Assembly: GCA_049325275.1 (NCBI GenBank)
Contig: JBMOLU010000081.1
Location: 1 to 64,000, forward strand
Source of the DNA: CAIQJJ01 sp049325275
Lineage (GTDB): Bacteria > Chloroflexota > Anaerolineae > Anaerolineales > UBA4823
Direction: 5' to 3'
DNA: 64,000 bases
Under the pieces are notes generated by a model. That model worked only from the letters and a program-made list of their open reading frames with translations, was not told the DNA's origin and searched no databases. Shown one piece after another: positions 47,003-56,193 of this stretch (position 1 is the first letter of the stretch; every line of letters starts with the position of its first letter). A program made the position numbers and the translations under genes.

Positions 47003-49365
47003 CACGAAAACATCGAGGCCATCCAGGTAGAACGAAGCCCATCGGCATCCGCCTTGCGGAAGTAGGTGCGATAGGCGGCGCATTCAGTCAGCAGCGCCTC
47101 CAACTGCGCCCGTACCACCGTCGTGCTGGCAGCCTCGTCGCTGCCGGCGGAAATTTGCAACGCGCCATCCCGCTCAGAAAGCACCCGGATCAACCCCCGG
47201 GCAGACAGCCATTCCAGCCCTTTGCACACGGTTGCTTCTCCCTGTGCCGTTGCGGCGGCCAGAGCCGCCACGGAGGCCTTCCCGTGGCGCTGGTTGAGCG
47301 CAAATTTGACCAGGCCCGCCAGACGGCTGAGAAAAGCATCCGCCGCACCGGTTTGCGGATCCACACCAAACAAGTAGATTTCCTCGGGCTTTACGCGCTC
47401 CAGGACAGCCTGCAATTCCAGCGGACCTGGCGGCGTCGTCCAAATCGCCAGCGCTTTCGACGGAAGCAAAGCCTCGCGCGGCAGCGCCGTGATGCCCTGC
47501 TCGGCCAACTTGCCGACGGCTTCGGCTTCTGCCCATATTTGCACATCGCCGGACACAAGCGGCTTGAGCGTTGCCAGAGGCGCCGCCTGCCGGCGATAGT
47601 CGACCAATCGAAACTGGCGCACCGGAGAAGCAATTTCCACCGGCCCTATCGGGCGAAAATCCACCCAGGTTACCTGCACTTCGCGCTGGCCGCGGTAGTT
47701 GCTGGCGCGCAGCGTACAGGCCATGTCGAAGCGGCCGGCAGGCAAGGGCCAACCGGCGCCCTGCCACCAGAACACTTTCTGCGTGTTGCCGGCCTCATCG
47801 GCAACGATCAGTTGTAAATGCTCGCCACCCCGCCCGATCAGGCTGTGACTCTTCAACGCCAGGTTGGGGATCAACAGCACCAACCCGGGGTTACCGGCGC
47901 CAAAGGGCGCCAGCCGGCCGATATCCTCGACCAACTCCAGCGTCAATTCCGGCAACGTCAACTGTGCATCGACCAGCAAAGTCCCCTGCGGCAAATGCCC
48001 ATCGATCTGCTCGGCCACACTGCGCGCCAGCCCGCGGCGGAAGGCTGGGATATTCTCTGGTGGCAACGACATACCCGCCGCCATGGGATGGCCGCCGAAA
48101 CCTGTTAACACTCCCTTTTGTGCGGCAATGGCGGCCGTGATATTGACTCCTTCGATCGAGCGCGCCGAACCACGCGCCAGTTCGCCGGACGGTGCGGCCA
48201 GCAGGACCACCGGGCGATCGTAGCACTCCACCAAACGGCTGGCAACGATGCCGATCACGCCGGCGGCCCAGTACGGATCGGCCAACACCAACACCGGAGC
48301 GTCCAACAGGGTTGGATCGCGCTCGATCTGTGCCTGTGCGGCCTGAAAAATCTGCGCGGTGAGCAGTTGGCGCTGGGCATTGAGGCCCTCCAGCACGGCA
48401 GCCAGCACATGCGCCTGCACGGCATCGTCCGTAGTAAGCAATTCGACGGCAGGGTTGGCGTCCGAAAGCCTGCCCAACGCGTTCAAGCGCGGCCCAAGGG
48501 CAAACCCGATGTGTTCCTCCGTCAGCCAGGTAGCGTTTACCTGAGCCGCTTCCATGATCGCTCGCAAACCCGGACGTTCGGCCCGGCGCAGGGCCTGCAA
48601 GCCACGTTGGACGAGGTAACGCGCCTCGCCGTGTAAGGCGGCCACATCGGCGACGATACCGAGAGCCGCCAGGTCCCACAGAGCCATCGGGTGAAAGTCG
48701 GCCGGTTGGAAAACAGAGAAGAGCGCTTCGGCAAGCTTGTAGGCCACACCCGCACCGGGAAGGGCAACAAGCGGATGCGGCGGCGCAGCCGAGATCGAGG
48801 CTCCAGCCGCCACGTGCAGCAAACGCGGGTTGACGATTGCGCAGGCTTCGGGCAAAGTCTCCGGTAGTTCGTGATGGTCGGTAATGACGACATCGACCCC
48901 CTGCGCGCGGGCATATGCAACCGCCTCGTGCGCGGCGACACCAGTGTCGCAGGTCAGTATGAGCTGTGCACCATCGGCAATGACCCGCTCCAAAACCGGC
49001 AGGTTAACTCCATGCGACTCGCGCGCCCGCACGGGGATGTGAAAAGAGACCTGCGCGCCAAGCGCCCGCAGCGTCGAGACCAGAATAGCCGTGGAAGTCT
49101 GCCCGTCGACGTCGAAATCACCCCACACACAAATGCGTTCGCCACACCGGATAGCGTGCGCAAGCCGTTCGACGGCGGCCTGCATACCGGGCAAATCGAA
49201 CGGCGAAGCCGGTGTGTATGCATCCGGATCCAGGAAGGCCCGCGCTGCCTCGGGCGTGGTGACACCACGCCGCACGAGGGTTGCCGCGACCAGGGGGTGA
49301 CCGCCGATGGTGTCGTACAGTTCGGGAGGGACAGAAACGGGGGCAGCTTCGATCCAGGTCTTCAT
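47002..49365 (-). CDS. recJ: RecJ single-strand-specific 5'–3' exonuclease (DHH family)
   Basis: 787 residues. The DHH phosphoesterase core has WGDFDVDGQTST (D83, D85, D87), LTCDTGVAAHEAV, and the signature VVITDHHELPETL with D163-H164-H165; the DHHA1-type segment has GFGGHPMAAGMSLPPE. An OB-fold region follows (QLIVADEAGNTQKVFWWQGA). The last ~170 residues add a winged-helix-like part (RHGKASVAALAAATAQGEAT), longer than in E. coli RecJ (577). It degrades single-stranded DNA in recombination and mismatch repair. It follows the PD-(D/E)XK gene with no gap and overlaps the STAND gene. Confidence 0.93.
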   Translation of the reverse strand: MKTWIEAAPVSVPPELYDTIGGHPLVAATLVRRGVTTPEAARAFLDPDAYTPASPFDLPGMQAAVERLAHAIRCGERICVWGDFDVDGQTSTAILVSTLRALGAQVSFHIPVRARESHGVNLPVLERVIADGAQLILTCDTGVAAHEAVAYARAQGVDVVITDHHELPETLPEACAIVNPRLLHVAAGASISAAPPHPLVALPGAGVAYKLAEALFSVFQPADFHPMALWDLAALGIVADVAALHGEARYLVQRGLQALRRAERPGLRAIMEAAQVNATWLTEEHIGFALGPRLNALGRLSDANPAVELLTTDDAVQAHVLAAVLEGLNAQRQLLTAQIFQAAQAQIERDPTLLDAPVLVLADPYWAAGVIGIVASRLVECYDRPVVLLAAPSGELARGSARSIEGVNITAAIAAQKGVLTGFGGHPMAAGMSLPPENIPAFRRGLARSVAEQIDGHLPQGTLLVDAQLTLPELTLELVEDIGRLAPFGAGNPGLVLLIPNLALKSHSLIGRGGEHLQLIVADEAGNTQKVFWWQGAGWPLPAGRFDMACTLRASNYRGQREVQVTWVDFRPIGPVEIASPVRQFRLVDYRRQAAPLATLKPLVSGDVQIWAEAEAVGKLAEQGITALPREALLPSKALAIWTTPPGPLELQAVLERVKPEEIYLFGVDPQTGAADAFLSRLAGLVKFALNQRHGKASVAALAAATAQGEATVCKGLEWLSARGLIRVLSERDGALQISAGSDEAASTTVVRAQLEALLTECAAYRTYFRKADADGLRSTWMASMFS

Positions 49366-50241
49366 TCAAAAGGCAATCTCGGCAATCTGCTCGAAATCGA
49401 ATTCGGCGAGGGATACAGGTTCCGGTTCGTCTTCCACTTCTTCCCAATCGCCTGCCGCCCTGCCACGGTTGCACAACGAGCGATAGGTACAAAAGCGGCA
49501 GTGTTCTGTGTGGGCCGTCAGGTGGAAGTCTTCTGGAGCGAGCGTGACGATTTCGTCGACCAGGCCGGCAAGGTAGGCGCCATCTTGCTTGAACATCGCC
49601 GCACTGTAGGCGATTCGCTCCGGGCCATCCGGCTCCTCGGCAAACCAGTAGATCATTTCGATGTTTTCGGGCGCCAGCTTCACCCCATGCGGAAACAGAT
49701 GCGCACCTGCACATGCCAGGACGTATGGATAGACACGGGTTTGCAGGCGTTCGAGCAGCCAGGCACGTCGGGGCTTCTTGCGCGAAGTCTTCCAATCATA
49801 GATCGCCAGCCGCCCATCCGGGTGGATCACCAAAAGATCGTACTTGGCGACCAGGCGGCGCCCCCCACCGGCTGTGCCCGGCAAAGAGGCCGCCAGGCTT
49901 ATTTCCGGGTAAAATGCGGCGCCTTCACCCTTTTCGAAACCTGAGAGCCTCGCAAAATCGAGGAAGTGCTGCCACCACCGCTCAAACCCGTCGGAGCGGG
50001 CCAACGACAGCAACTGCTCGGCCGAAATTCCCATGAAATGATGCTGCACCAGGCGATGAAACCGTGCCCCCTGCTGCATGGCGCGCTCGTTCTCAAGCGC
50101 CGGCTCCGATTCGACGGCCGGCCATCGCAGCTTGAACACATGGCGGAGCTGAAAACAGCGCCGGCAGTCGGCGTAATCCTGAAGGCTGAGCTGGCTGAAG
50201 GAAACGGGCAACGGGTAATGAAAAATGGTAGATGGGGTCAT
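49366..50241 (-). CDS. Stand-alone PD-(D/E)XK nuclease of the AddB/Cas4-like type with Fe-S cysteines
   Basis: 291 residues. SFSQLSLQDYADCRRCFQLR at the start, an acidic VAKYDLLVIHPDGRLAIYDW and the D149-W150-K151 motif (DWKTSR), then LQTRVYPYVLA with the conserved Gln, are typical of the RecB-family nuclease domain. C26 and C29 near the start and CRFCTYRSLC near the end (C-x2-C-x5-C) are the four-Cys pattern of a 4Fe-4S staple as in AddB and Cas4. In AddAB these domains are C-terminal parts of the helicases; here the nuclease is separate, 3 bp behind the UvrD-type helicase and adjacent to recJ. Confidence 0.88.
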   Translation of the reverse strand: MTPSTIFHYPLPVSFSQLSLQDYADCRRCFQLRHVFKLRWPAVESEPALENERAMQQGARFHRLVQHHFMGISAEQLLSLARSDGFERWWQHFLDFARLSGFEKGEGAAFYPEISLAASLPGTAGGGRRLVAKYDLLVIHPDGRLAIYDWKTSRKKPRRAWLLERLQTRVYPYVLACAGAHLFPHGVKLAPENIEMIYWFAEEPDGPERIAYSAAMFKQDGAYLAGLVDEIVTLAPEDFHLTAHTEHCRFCTYRSLCNRGRAAGDWEEVEDEPEPVSLAEFDFEQIAEIAF

Positions 50242-50244
50242 GGG

Positions 50245-52506
50245 CTAACTCATCGCTTTATCACGCGGCTGCTCCCAAAAGGTTTGTAAGGCGACAAATG
50301 GGATGGCAGGCTGCGCCTCGCCCTGGCGGCCGGTGTTCCAGGTGACGATCAACGCCTTGCGGGCACGCGTGATGCCCACGAAAAACAGCCGCAGGCGTTC
50401 CGCGATATACTCCTGGCGCGCCCGCCGCGTCGGTTCGCCTTCTTCGTACCAGGCGTAAGCATCGTCGGAAAAAGCCGCATCGAGTTGGGCCAACGCTTCG
50501 GCTTCCAGATTCAGGCGGTCGCGCAAAAACCACTTTTCCGAGATATAGCGGTCGTTTTCCATGCCGGAAGGGAAGTCGTAATTATTGGCCGACATCAAGT
50601 AAACCCGATCCCATTCCAACCCCTTGGCTTTGTGAACCGTCGCCACCAAAACCTGGCCTTTATAGCGGTCGGGGTCGAAACCGCTGTCGTCCTCGCTCAA
50701 GCCAAGAAAGCGTCGTTCGTTGCGAGCGATGACGGCAATCTCTTCGGTCATTTCGGGCAAGCGCCAGTCAGGGTGGGCCTGGGCAGCGCGGCGCAACAGC
50801 ACGGCCAGCTTATGGGCGATCGCCAGGTCAGAAGGGATGGTGAACAAATCCTGCGCCAGGGTGAGAACGATCTGGTCGATCGGCAGCAGCGCCGTGCCCT
50901 GCCAGCGGCGGGCAATCTCGCGGAAAGCCTCCAGTTCGAGAAAGCTTTCTTCATCCACCGCCAGGTCGGCCAACCAATCGCGCCCAAGGACGGGGTGCAG
51001 GTAGTCTTCGACATGCACGCACCGGGCGATCAGCTTGGCAACTGCATCCATCCGTTCGGCGGCGGCTTCATCATCTCGGTCGGCGCGCCGCCAGACACGG
51101 TAAGCCGTGGCCAGGCGATTAGGAGAAGCCGGCTCAGACAGGTACTTGAGCACATTGGCCAGCGCGCCGGATGCCATGCGCGTGGCCTGGGTGCTGCGCA
51201 GGATCTCGACGTACTCGATGCCACGCTTTTTGAGTTCTTCCGTCAACTCGAAGCCGCGCGTGTTACGCGGCGTCAACACGGCTACCGTCTGGTCAGGATG
51301 ATCGGGTAGCCAGCGTTCGAGTGAATCGGCCACGGCTTTGATCTCCGCTTCGGGGCTGAACCTGGTGGGAACGAGGTGAATCTGCTCCGGCACATCCGGC
51401 GGATTGGGCTGTGGGTCGCCGCGTGGGGCGGGCTCGATGAACGGCGGAGCCAGCGCCTGGCGAGCAGCGGGCAAGGGATGCGCCTTTTGCGTCCACTCGA
51501 TCAGGTAATTGGCCAGCTCAATAATGCTCTTCGTCGAGCGGCCGGAGTTAGGCAAATCGCGCGCTGTAACGTCAGGACGATCCAGGAAGCGGCGCAGGAA
51601 CTCGGGGCTGGCGGTGGTGAAGGTCTCGTAAATGGCCTGGTTAGGGTCGCCCACGCGCACCCAGTTGCCCCCTTCGCCGGCCAGGAGCGAGAGGATTTGC
51701 TCCTGCAAGCGGCTGCTGTCCTGGGCCTCATCTTCCAGGATAAAGGGCCACAGGCCGCGCAGGCGGGCGAGATATTTCTCGTCGCTCTGCAAGGCGCGCA
51801 AGGCCAGGCGGATCAGATCGTCGAAATCCACTGCGCCGCGGTAGAGCAGGGCGCGCTGGTAGTCATGGTAGATGGCGCAGCCCATCTCAGCCAGGGGCAG
51901 CGGTACGGGCAGTTCGCCCAGGCGCCGGCGCAGGTCGGCAGGCTCGACCTGTAAGTCTTTGGCATAACGGATGAAGTTGGCCGCCAGGGTGCTAACCAGG
52001 CCGGGGATCTGCTCGCGGTGCAGCCACTCGACTCGGCCGGGGTCCAGTTGCGGGTCGAGAAAGTCGTTCAGCGCCAAAGAGTTGGCGCGCAGCCAGGCGC
52101 GCCCCGCGTCTTCGACGATGTCAGCGGCAACGCGTTCGTCGACGATCTGAAAATCATCGGACAGGCCGACCAGCGCCGGGCGTTCGCGCACGATATCGTG
52201 CGCCAGGCCATGCAGCGTGCGTACGCGGTATCCCAGGCGCGGCAGCAGGCCATAAGCTTCGACAAAGCCGCCGATGCGCTGCGCAAAGTTGTCTACGGCC
52301 GAGTTAACCAGGGTAACGATCAACACTTCTTGATCGTCGTTCAACTGGCCGCGGGCGATCAATCCGGCGGCGAGGAAAGAAAGCACCTGCGTCTTGCCGC
52401 TGCCCGGAACGGCCGAAACGCCCATATATCCGCGCCGATATTTCAATACCTGGCGCTGTTTGGGGCGAGGCTTAAACATCGTTAGCGAAACAACATATCT
52501 ATTCAT
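50245..52506 (-). CDS. UvrD/PcrA-type superfamily 1 helicase lacking a nuclease domain
   Basis: About 753 residues. Walker A is SAVPGSGKTQVLSFLAA, motif II FILEDEAQDSSRLQ, motif III WVRVGDPNQAIYETF, motif IV region RDLPNSGRSTKSIIELANYL, motif V VATVHKAKGLEWDRVYLM and motif VI LRLFFVGITRARKALIVTW. It ends about 30 residues after motif VI, so it has no AddA-type nuclease domain. ATG 52506 overlaps the end of the AddB-like gene (ATGAATAG); ATG 52479 is an alternative closer to the PRPKQRQVLKYRRGYMGVSA Q-motif. It should pair with the AddB-like protein and separate nuclease in processing broken DNA ends. Confidence 0.92.
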   Translation of the reverse strand: MNRYVVSLTMFKPRPKQRQVLKYRRGYMGVSAVPGSGKTQVLSFLAAGLIARGQLNDDQEVLIVTLVNSAVDNFAQRIGGFVEAYGLLPRLGYRVRTLHGLAHDIVRERPALVGLSDDFQIVDERVAADIVEDAGRAWLRANSLALNDFLDPQLDPGRVEWLHREQIPGLVSTLAANFIRYAKDLQVEPADLRRRLGELPVPLPLAEMGCAIYHDYQRALLYRGAVDFDDLIRLALRALQSDEKYLARLRGLWPFILEDEAQDSSRLQEQILSLLAGEGGNWVRVGDPNQAIYETFTTASPEFLRRFLDRPDVTARDLPNSGRSTKSIIELANYLIEWTQKAHPLPAARQALAPPFIEPAPRGDPQPNPPDVPEQIHLVPTRFSPEAEIKAVADSLERWLPDHPDQTVAVLTPRNTRGFELTEELKKRGIEYVEILRSTQATRMASGALANVLKYLSEPASPNRLATAYRVWRRADRDDEAAAERMDAVAKLIARCVHVEDYLHPVLGRDWLADLAVDEESFLELEAFREIARRWQGTALLPIDQIVLTLAQDLFTIPSDLAIAHKLAVLLRRAAQAHPDWRLPEMTEEIAVIARNERRFLGLSEDDSGFDPDRYKGQVLVATVHKAKGLEWDRVYLMSANNYDFPSGMENDRYISEKWFLRDRLNLEAEALAQLDAAFSDDAYAWYEEGEPTRRARQEYIAERLRLFFVGITRARKALIVTWNTGRQGEAQPAIPFVALQTFWEQPRDKAMS

Positions 52507-54658
52507 CGAAATCTTGCGGCGTATCCTGCGCCGGCATACTGTGGCGCAGGACACGTTGAATCGCCTTGAGCAGGGGGCCTTTCTGTTCGTTGCCCTGCTC
52601 GCTCAATTCGGACAGGCCCAGGTAAACGCCCCGACGGCAACGGCGCAGCAGGCCACGCGCCAGCCGGTAGAGAGTCTCCTGGTTGGCTTCCTGTTCGCTT
52701 TCATCCGTCCAAACGGCTGTACGCGGCCACCAGCGGCTGAGCACGTAGGGGTGTGTCAGCGGCTGGTACAGGCGTTCGAACCAGCCGCGGCTACCGACAT
52801 CGAGCCAAAACTGGATCTCAACGGGTTGGTTGCGCATCAGGAAGGTATGGGCCGGCGCCAACAGGACGGCGTCCTCGGGCTGCGCCTGGTAACCGGGAAG
52901 ATACTGGGCAGCCAGGACGCCATCCTGCACCATTTGAATGTACTCCAAGCCCACCGGTATGGTGGAAGCCGGGTCTGCCTGCGGGGCATCCTGCGCCGCA
53001 GGCGCCACCGTCCAGCGGAACTTGCGCGCCGACTGGATCAAATTGGCCGCGGCTTCTCCGGCAATGTAGTTAGGTTCGAGCACGTCACCGGGGTGGAATC
53101 CGTAACCCGGCTGAGAAAGCAACTCTCCGAACAGGCGGCTGAGAAAGTAATCGAGCTCGGCTTCGGGCTGCTCCATGTACTCGTAAAGCCAGGCGCGCAG
53201 TCCTTCGTAACGCTGGCCAAGAGCATACGTGATGCGCGCCTGCGTTTCGGGCTTGATGATTTCGAACGAACTGAGCGCCGGCTGACCGTCGCGCAGGCGG
53301 TATACGATCTCCGTCAACAACTGGGCACGCACCAGATCCAACCCGGCAATCGCCTGCACGAACGCATAGGCAACATCGTACGGCGCCGGGCACAGCTTCC
53401 AGTGCGGGTGCGCCAGCATGGCCAGCGTCAACAGGCAGTGAACGGCAGCCTCTTCACGCAAGGCGCGTGAGGGGCGATGCGAACGGGTAAGAATTTCCAG
53501 CCGCTCCAGGCGATCGTGCAACGAGAAACGCAGCGAATCGGGCAGAAAAGGCGCCAGCACGGCAATTTCCCCCGGCGGCACGCCTTCGTTAAAAACAAGG
53601 TGGGCGATCTGTTCGGCCACCCAATCGAGCATTTCAGGATAGAAGTGGCTGTATTCGAAAACCAGTGCGCCGTCACTCGCTGCCGCAGGTGATTCGAGCG
53701 GGCGATTGAGCGCCAGGCCGATTTGCGAACCGAGCGCTTCCAGTTCTTCAGTCGTCACAAACGAACCTTCAAAAACCGCATGTTCGTCACATAATTCGCG
53801 CAGTGTATAGGCCGAGGCAGGGTCGGCGCCCAGAAAACGCCGGTAACCGGCCTCGTGATCGAAAATCAGCAGTGCCGATTCAAATGTCGGCAGCCAGGCC
53901 CGTAACAGATCGTGCGTGACGGGGGTGTCCTCTTCCACGTTATCTACAACGAGATGGCGATAGGTGTGTGTCAGGTGATCGCGCACCAGAGGATCGGGCC
54001 AGAGATGTTGCAGGAAGACCTCGAGTTGCAGCGAAAAGTCGAGCAGGTTATTTGCGAGGCAGTAGCGGCGGAAACGTTCAGCGCAGTCCTGTGCATCATC
54101 GTAGATGCGCGCCTGGCTGGCTTCACCGACCCAGGCAGCTTTCAAGCGCGAGCCGATTTCGGTATGCGGAAAACCAACCACGGCCGCCTTGTTCAGGTTA
54201 TCCAGAACCTGGCTGTACAAGCGGTTGCGATCGACGGAAATCGCCTCGAAATACCCCTGTTCGAGCAGCGGCCGGACGATGTGCGCCATGTAATACTGGG
54301 CCGTTTCGAGGGTCAAAAAAGTAGGCGGTCGGTCGGGCAATGCAAAACCGGCCGGCCCGGCGGCCAACGGCCAAAAGAGTTCCACCATCCGCTGCGCCAG
54401 GCCGCCCACCGTCAATACGCTCACCAGGGCACCCGCCGGGAAGCCCGGGGCGTTAAGCATGTCGTAGTAGGGAATGGCCAACGTGCGCTGCGGCACGAGC
54501 AGCAAGATCGAAGCGGCAGGAATGCCCGTCTCGATCAAAAAGTGCACCCGCTCGACGCCCACCGTGGTCTTGCCAGAACCGGCAGGCCCTTCGAGAAAGA
54601 GCGCCCGATCCGGCGGTCGCCTGCTCCATTCGCGCTGCTGGGGGGTCAAGTCAAACAT
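52499..54658 (-). CDS. AddB-like superfamily 1 helicase-related protein
   Basis: About 720 residues. Near the start, LTPQQREWSRRPPDRALFLE leads into Walker A GPAGSGKTTVGVERV; RHLVVDNVEEDTPVTHDLL is the Walker B region and LLIFDHEAGYRRFLGADP motif III. The helicase motifs are weaker than in the next gene, as in AddB, where ATP hydrolysis is often reduced. The C terminus lacks the AddB nuclease and its four Cys, which instead occur in the separate 49366–50241 protein. ATG 54658 is preferred over a TTG at 54688, which overlaps the hypE stop; no ribosome site is evident for either. Confidence 0.82.
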   Translation of the reverse strand: MFDLTPQQREWSRRPPDRALFLEGPAGSGKTTVGVERVHFLIETGIPAASILLLVPQRTLAIPYYDMLNAPGFPAGALVSVLTVGGLAQRMVELFWPLAAGPAGFALPDRPPTFLTLETAQYYMAHIVRPLLEQGYFEAISVDRNRLYSQVLDNLNKAAVVGFPHTEIGSRLKAAWVGEASQARIYDDAQDCAERFRRYCLANNLLDFSLQLEVFLQHLWPDPLVRDHLTHTYRHLVVDNVEEDTPVTHDLLRAWLPTFESALLIFDHEAGYRRFLGADPASAYTLRELCDEHAVFEGSFVTTEELEALGSQIGLALNRPLESPAAASDGALVFEYSHFYPEMLDWVAEQIAHLVFNEGVPPGEIAVLAPFLPDSLRFSLHDRLERLEILTRSHRPSRALREEAAVHCLLTLAMLAHPHWKLCPAPYDVAYAFVQAIAGLDLVRAQLLTEIVYRLRDGQPALSSFEIIKPETQARITYALGQRYEGLRAWLYEYMEQPEAELDYFLSRLFGELLSQPGYGFHPGDVLEPNYIAGEAAANLIQSARKFRWTVAPAAQDAPQADPASTIPVGLEYIQMVQDGVLAAQYLPGYQAQPEDAVLLAPAHTFLMRNQPVEIQFWLDVGSRGWFERLYQPLTHPYVLSRWWPRTAVWTDESEQEANQETLYRLARGLLRRCRRGVYLGLSELSEQGNEQKGPLLKAIQRVLRHSMPAQDTPQDFDE

Positions 54659-54681
54659 GGTTCGTTGCAAACACGGCCCGA

Positions 54682-55746
54682 TCAACAAATCCGCGGCAGC
54701 ATCTCGCCGGCCAGCATATCGACCACGCGCGTGCCGCCAATGGCCGTTTTCATCAACACGCGCCCGGCCGGTTCGGCCAGCACTTCACCGATGAGAACGG
54801 CTCCCTCGCCATATCGCGTGACGCGCATCGCCTGCAAGACGGCGCCGGCGTCTTCGGGATGAACGATGGCAACCAGCTTACCTTCATTCGCGACGTACAA
54901 CGGGTCGAAGCCAAGCATCTCACAGGCCGCCGCCACGGCAGGTTGAACCGGGATATCGCATTCCCGGATGAGGATACTTACCTGCGCCTGGCGGGCGATC
55001 TCGTTGAGGGTGGTCGCCAGCCCGCCGCGGGTCGGGTCACGCAGCACGTGAATGCGTGAGGAAACCGCCAGCATCGCGGCCACCATGTGGTTGAGCGGGG
55101 CCGTATCGCTCTGGATGTCGGTTTCGAACCCCAGATCGCCGCGCGCTGCCAGTACGGCAATGCCGTGATCGCCAACGGTCCCCGAAACGATCACCACGTC
55201 GCCTGGCTGCGCCAGCGCCCCACCCATGGTCACGCCCGGCGGGATCAGGCCCACACCGCTGGTGTTGATGTACAGGCCGTCGCCGTGTCCTTTTTGCACC
55301 ACCTTGGTGTCCCCGGCAACGATCTGCACCCCGGCTTCGGCCGCCGCGGCCTGCATGGCGGCAACCACCTGCTGTAAAACGTCGCACGGCAGTCCCTCTT
55401 CCAGGATGAACCCGGCGGTCAGGTAAAGCGGCCTGGCGCCCATGACGGCCAGGTCGTTGACCGTGCCGCACACGGCAAGGTGGCCGATATCGCCCCCGGG
55501 AAAGAAAAGCGGCGCGACCACGTGTGAATCGGTGGTCAACGCCAGGCGTGAGCCATCAGGAAGCGTAACCACCCCTGCGTCGTCGCCGGCGCACAGCGAT
55601 GGATTCTTGAAAGCAGGCAGGAAGACGCGTTCGATCAACTTGTGGCTCATCACGCCGCCGCTGCCGTGACCGAGGACAATTTTTTCCTGGTGACCGAGGG
55701 GGATGGGGCAGACCGCACCCTGCATGGAAGGAAGGGAATCGCTCAT
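54682..55746 (-). CDS. hypE: HypE-type hydrogenase maturation protein
   Basis: 354 residues: KIVLGHGSGGVMSHKLIERV, AGDDAGVVTLPDGSRLALTT, GDIGHLAVCGTVNDLAVMGA (ATP-binding AIR-synthase fold), VVIVSGTVGDHGIAVLAARG, RDPTRGGLATTLNEIARQAQ, ending ML(P)RIC. The conserved C-terminal Pro-Arg-Ile-Cys carries the thiocarboxamide that HypE dehydrates to cyanide for [NiFe] hydrogenase. No hydrogenase or other hyp genes are in the window, yet this gene heads the helicase–nuclease operon, 23 bp before the AddB-like gene. The start at 55746 is by homology; no ribosome site is clear. Confidence 0.93.
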   Translation of the reverse strand: MSDSLPSMQGAVCPIPLGHQEKIVLGHGSGGVMSHKLIERVFLPAFKNPSLCAGDDAGVVTLPDGSRLALTTDSHVVAPLFFPGGDIGHLAVCGTVNDLAVMGARPLYLTAGFILEEGLPCDVLQQVVAAMQAAAAEAGVQIVAGDTKVVQKGHGDGLYINTSGVGLIPPGVTMGGALAQPGDVVIVSGTVGDHGIAVLAARGDLGFETDIQSDTAPLNHMVAAMLAVSSRIHVLRDPTRGGLATTLNEIARQAQVSILIRECDIPVQPAVAAACEMLGFDPLYVANEGKLVAIVHPEDAGAVLQAMRVTRYGEGAVLIGEVLAEPAGRVLMKTAIGGTRVVDMLAGEMLPRIC

Positions 55747-55781
55747 AAAAAGAAGAAGACAGTTGGATGAACGGGAATGAC

Positions 55782-55825
55782 AAAAAAGCACCCGTTGACC
55801 GCCTGAACCAGGTTACAACGGGTGC
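55782..55825 (-). terminator. Rho-independent terminator behind the YtxH-like gene
   Basis: On the minus strand GCACCCGTTG (55825–55816) pairs with CAACGGGTGC (55797–55788), a perfect 10-bp stem, followed by TTTTTT (55787–55782). It ends the short operon 56673–55845 and separates it from hypE. Confidence 0.85.
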
Positions 55826-55844
55826 CTGATAGAAGCACTCAGCC

Positions 55845-56183
55845 TTACGCCTCTGACGCTTCCGCGTCCTCTGAACCTCGTGCGGGGATGTTTTTCTTGA
55901 TCGCCGCCTGGCCTTTGGCCACCAGTTCATCGGCCTTGCCAACGAGTTCGTCAGCCTTGACGCGCGCTTCGGCAACGATTTCGTCTGCCCGTTCACGGGC
56001 CTCGGCGACGAGCGCGTTTGCCTTGACACGGGCATCTTCTACGGTGCTCGTGCTTTTGTCACGGATCAGCATGCGGGTTTCCTCGCCGGACTGGGGTGCG
56101 ACCAACAAAGCAGTCACGGCACCGGCCAATGCACCGACAAAGAAGCCGACAACAAAGAAACCAAAATCGTCACGTTCTGACAT
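55845..56183 (-). CDS. YtxH-domain membrane protein
   Basis: 112 residues; AAGGAGG precedes ATG 56183. A hydrophobic N-terminal segment, DFGFFVVGFFVGALAGAVTA, is followed by LLVAPQSGEETR, the YtxH signature ('LLfAPksGeetR'). The rest is a charged Ala/Glu/Lys-rich coiled coil with near repeats (VKANALVAEARERADEIVAE, ARVKADELVGKADELVAKGQ). Such small proteins are linked to general stress in Gram-positive bacteria; molecular role unknown. It lies 10 bp after the 56194–56673 gene in one operon and is followed by a terminator. Confidence 0.85.
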   Translation of the reverse strand: MSERDDFGFFVVGFFVGALAGAVTALLVAPQSGEETRMLIRDKSTSTVEDARVKANALVAEARERADEIVAEARVKADELVGKADELVAKGQAAIKKNIPARGSEDAEASEA

Positions 56184-56193
56184 AAGATCCTCC

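Noticed and set aside
48871..49944. 357-codon plus-strand frame across recJ and the nuclease gene
   Set aside because: Antisense shadow spanning two real genes.
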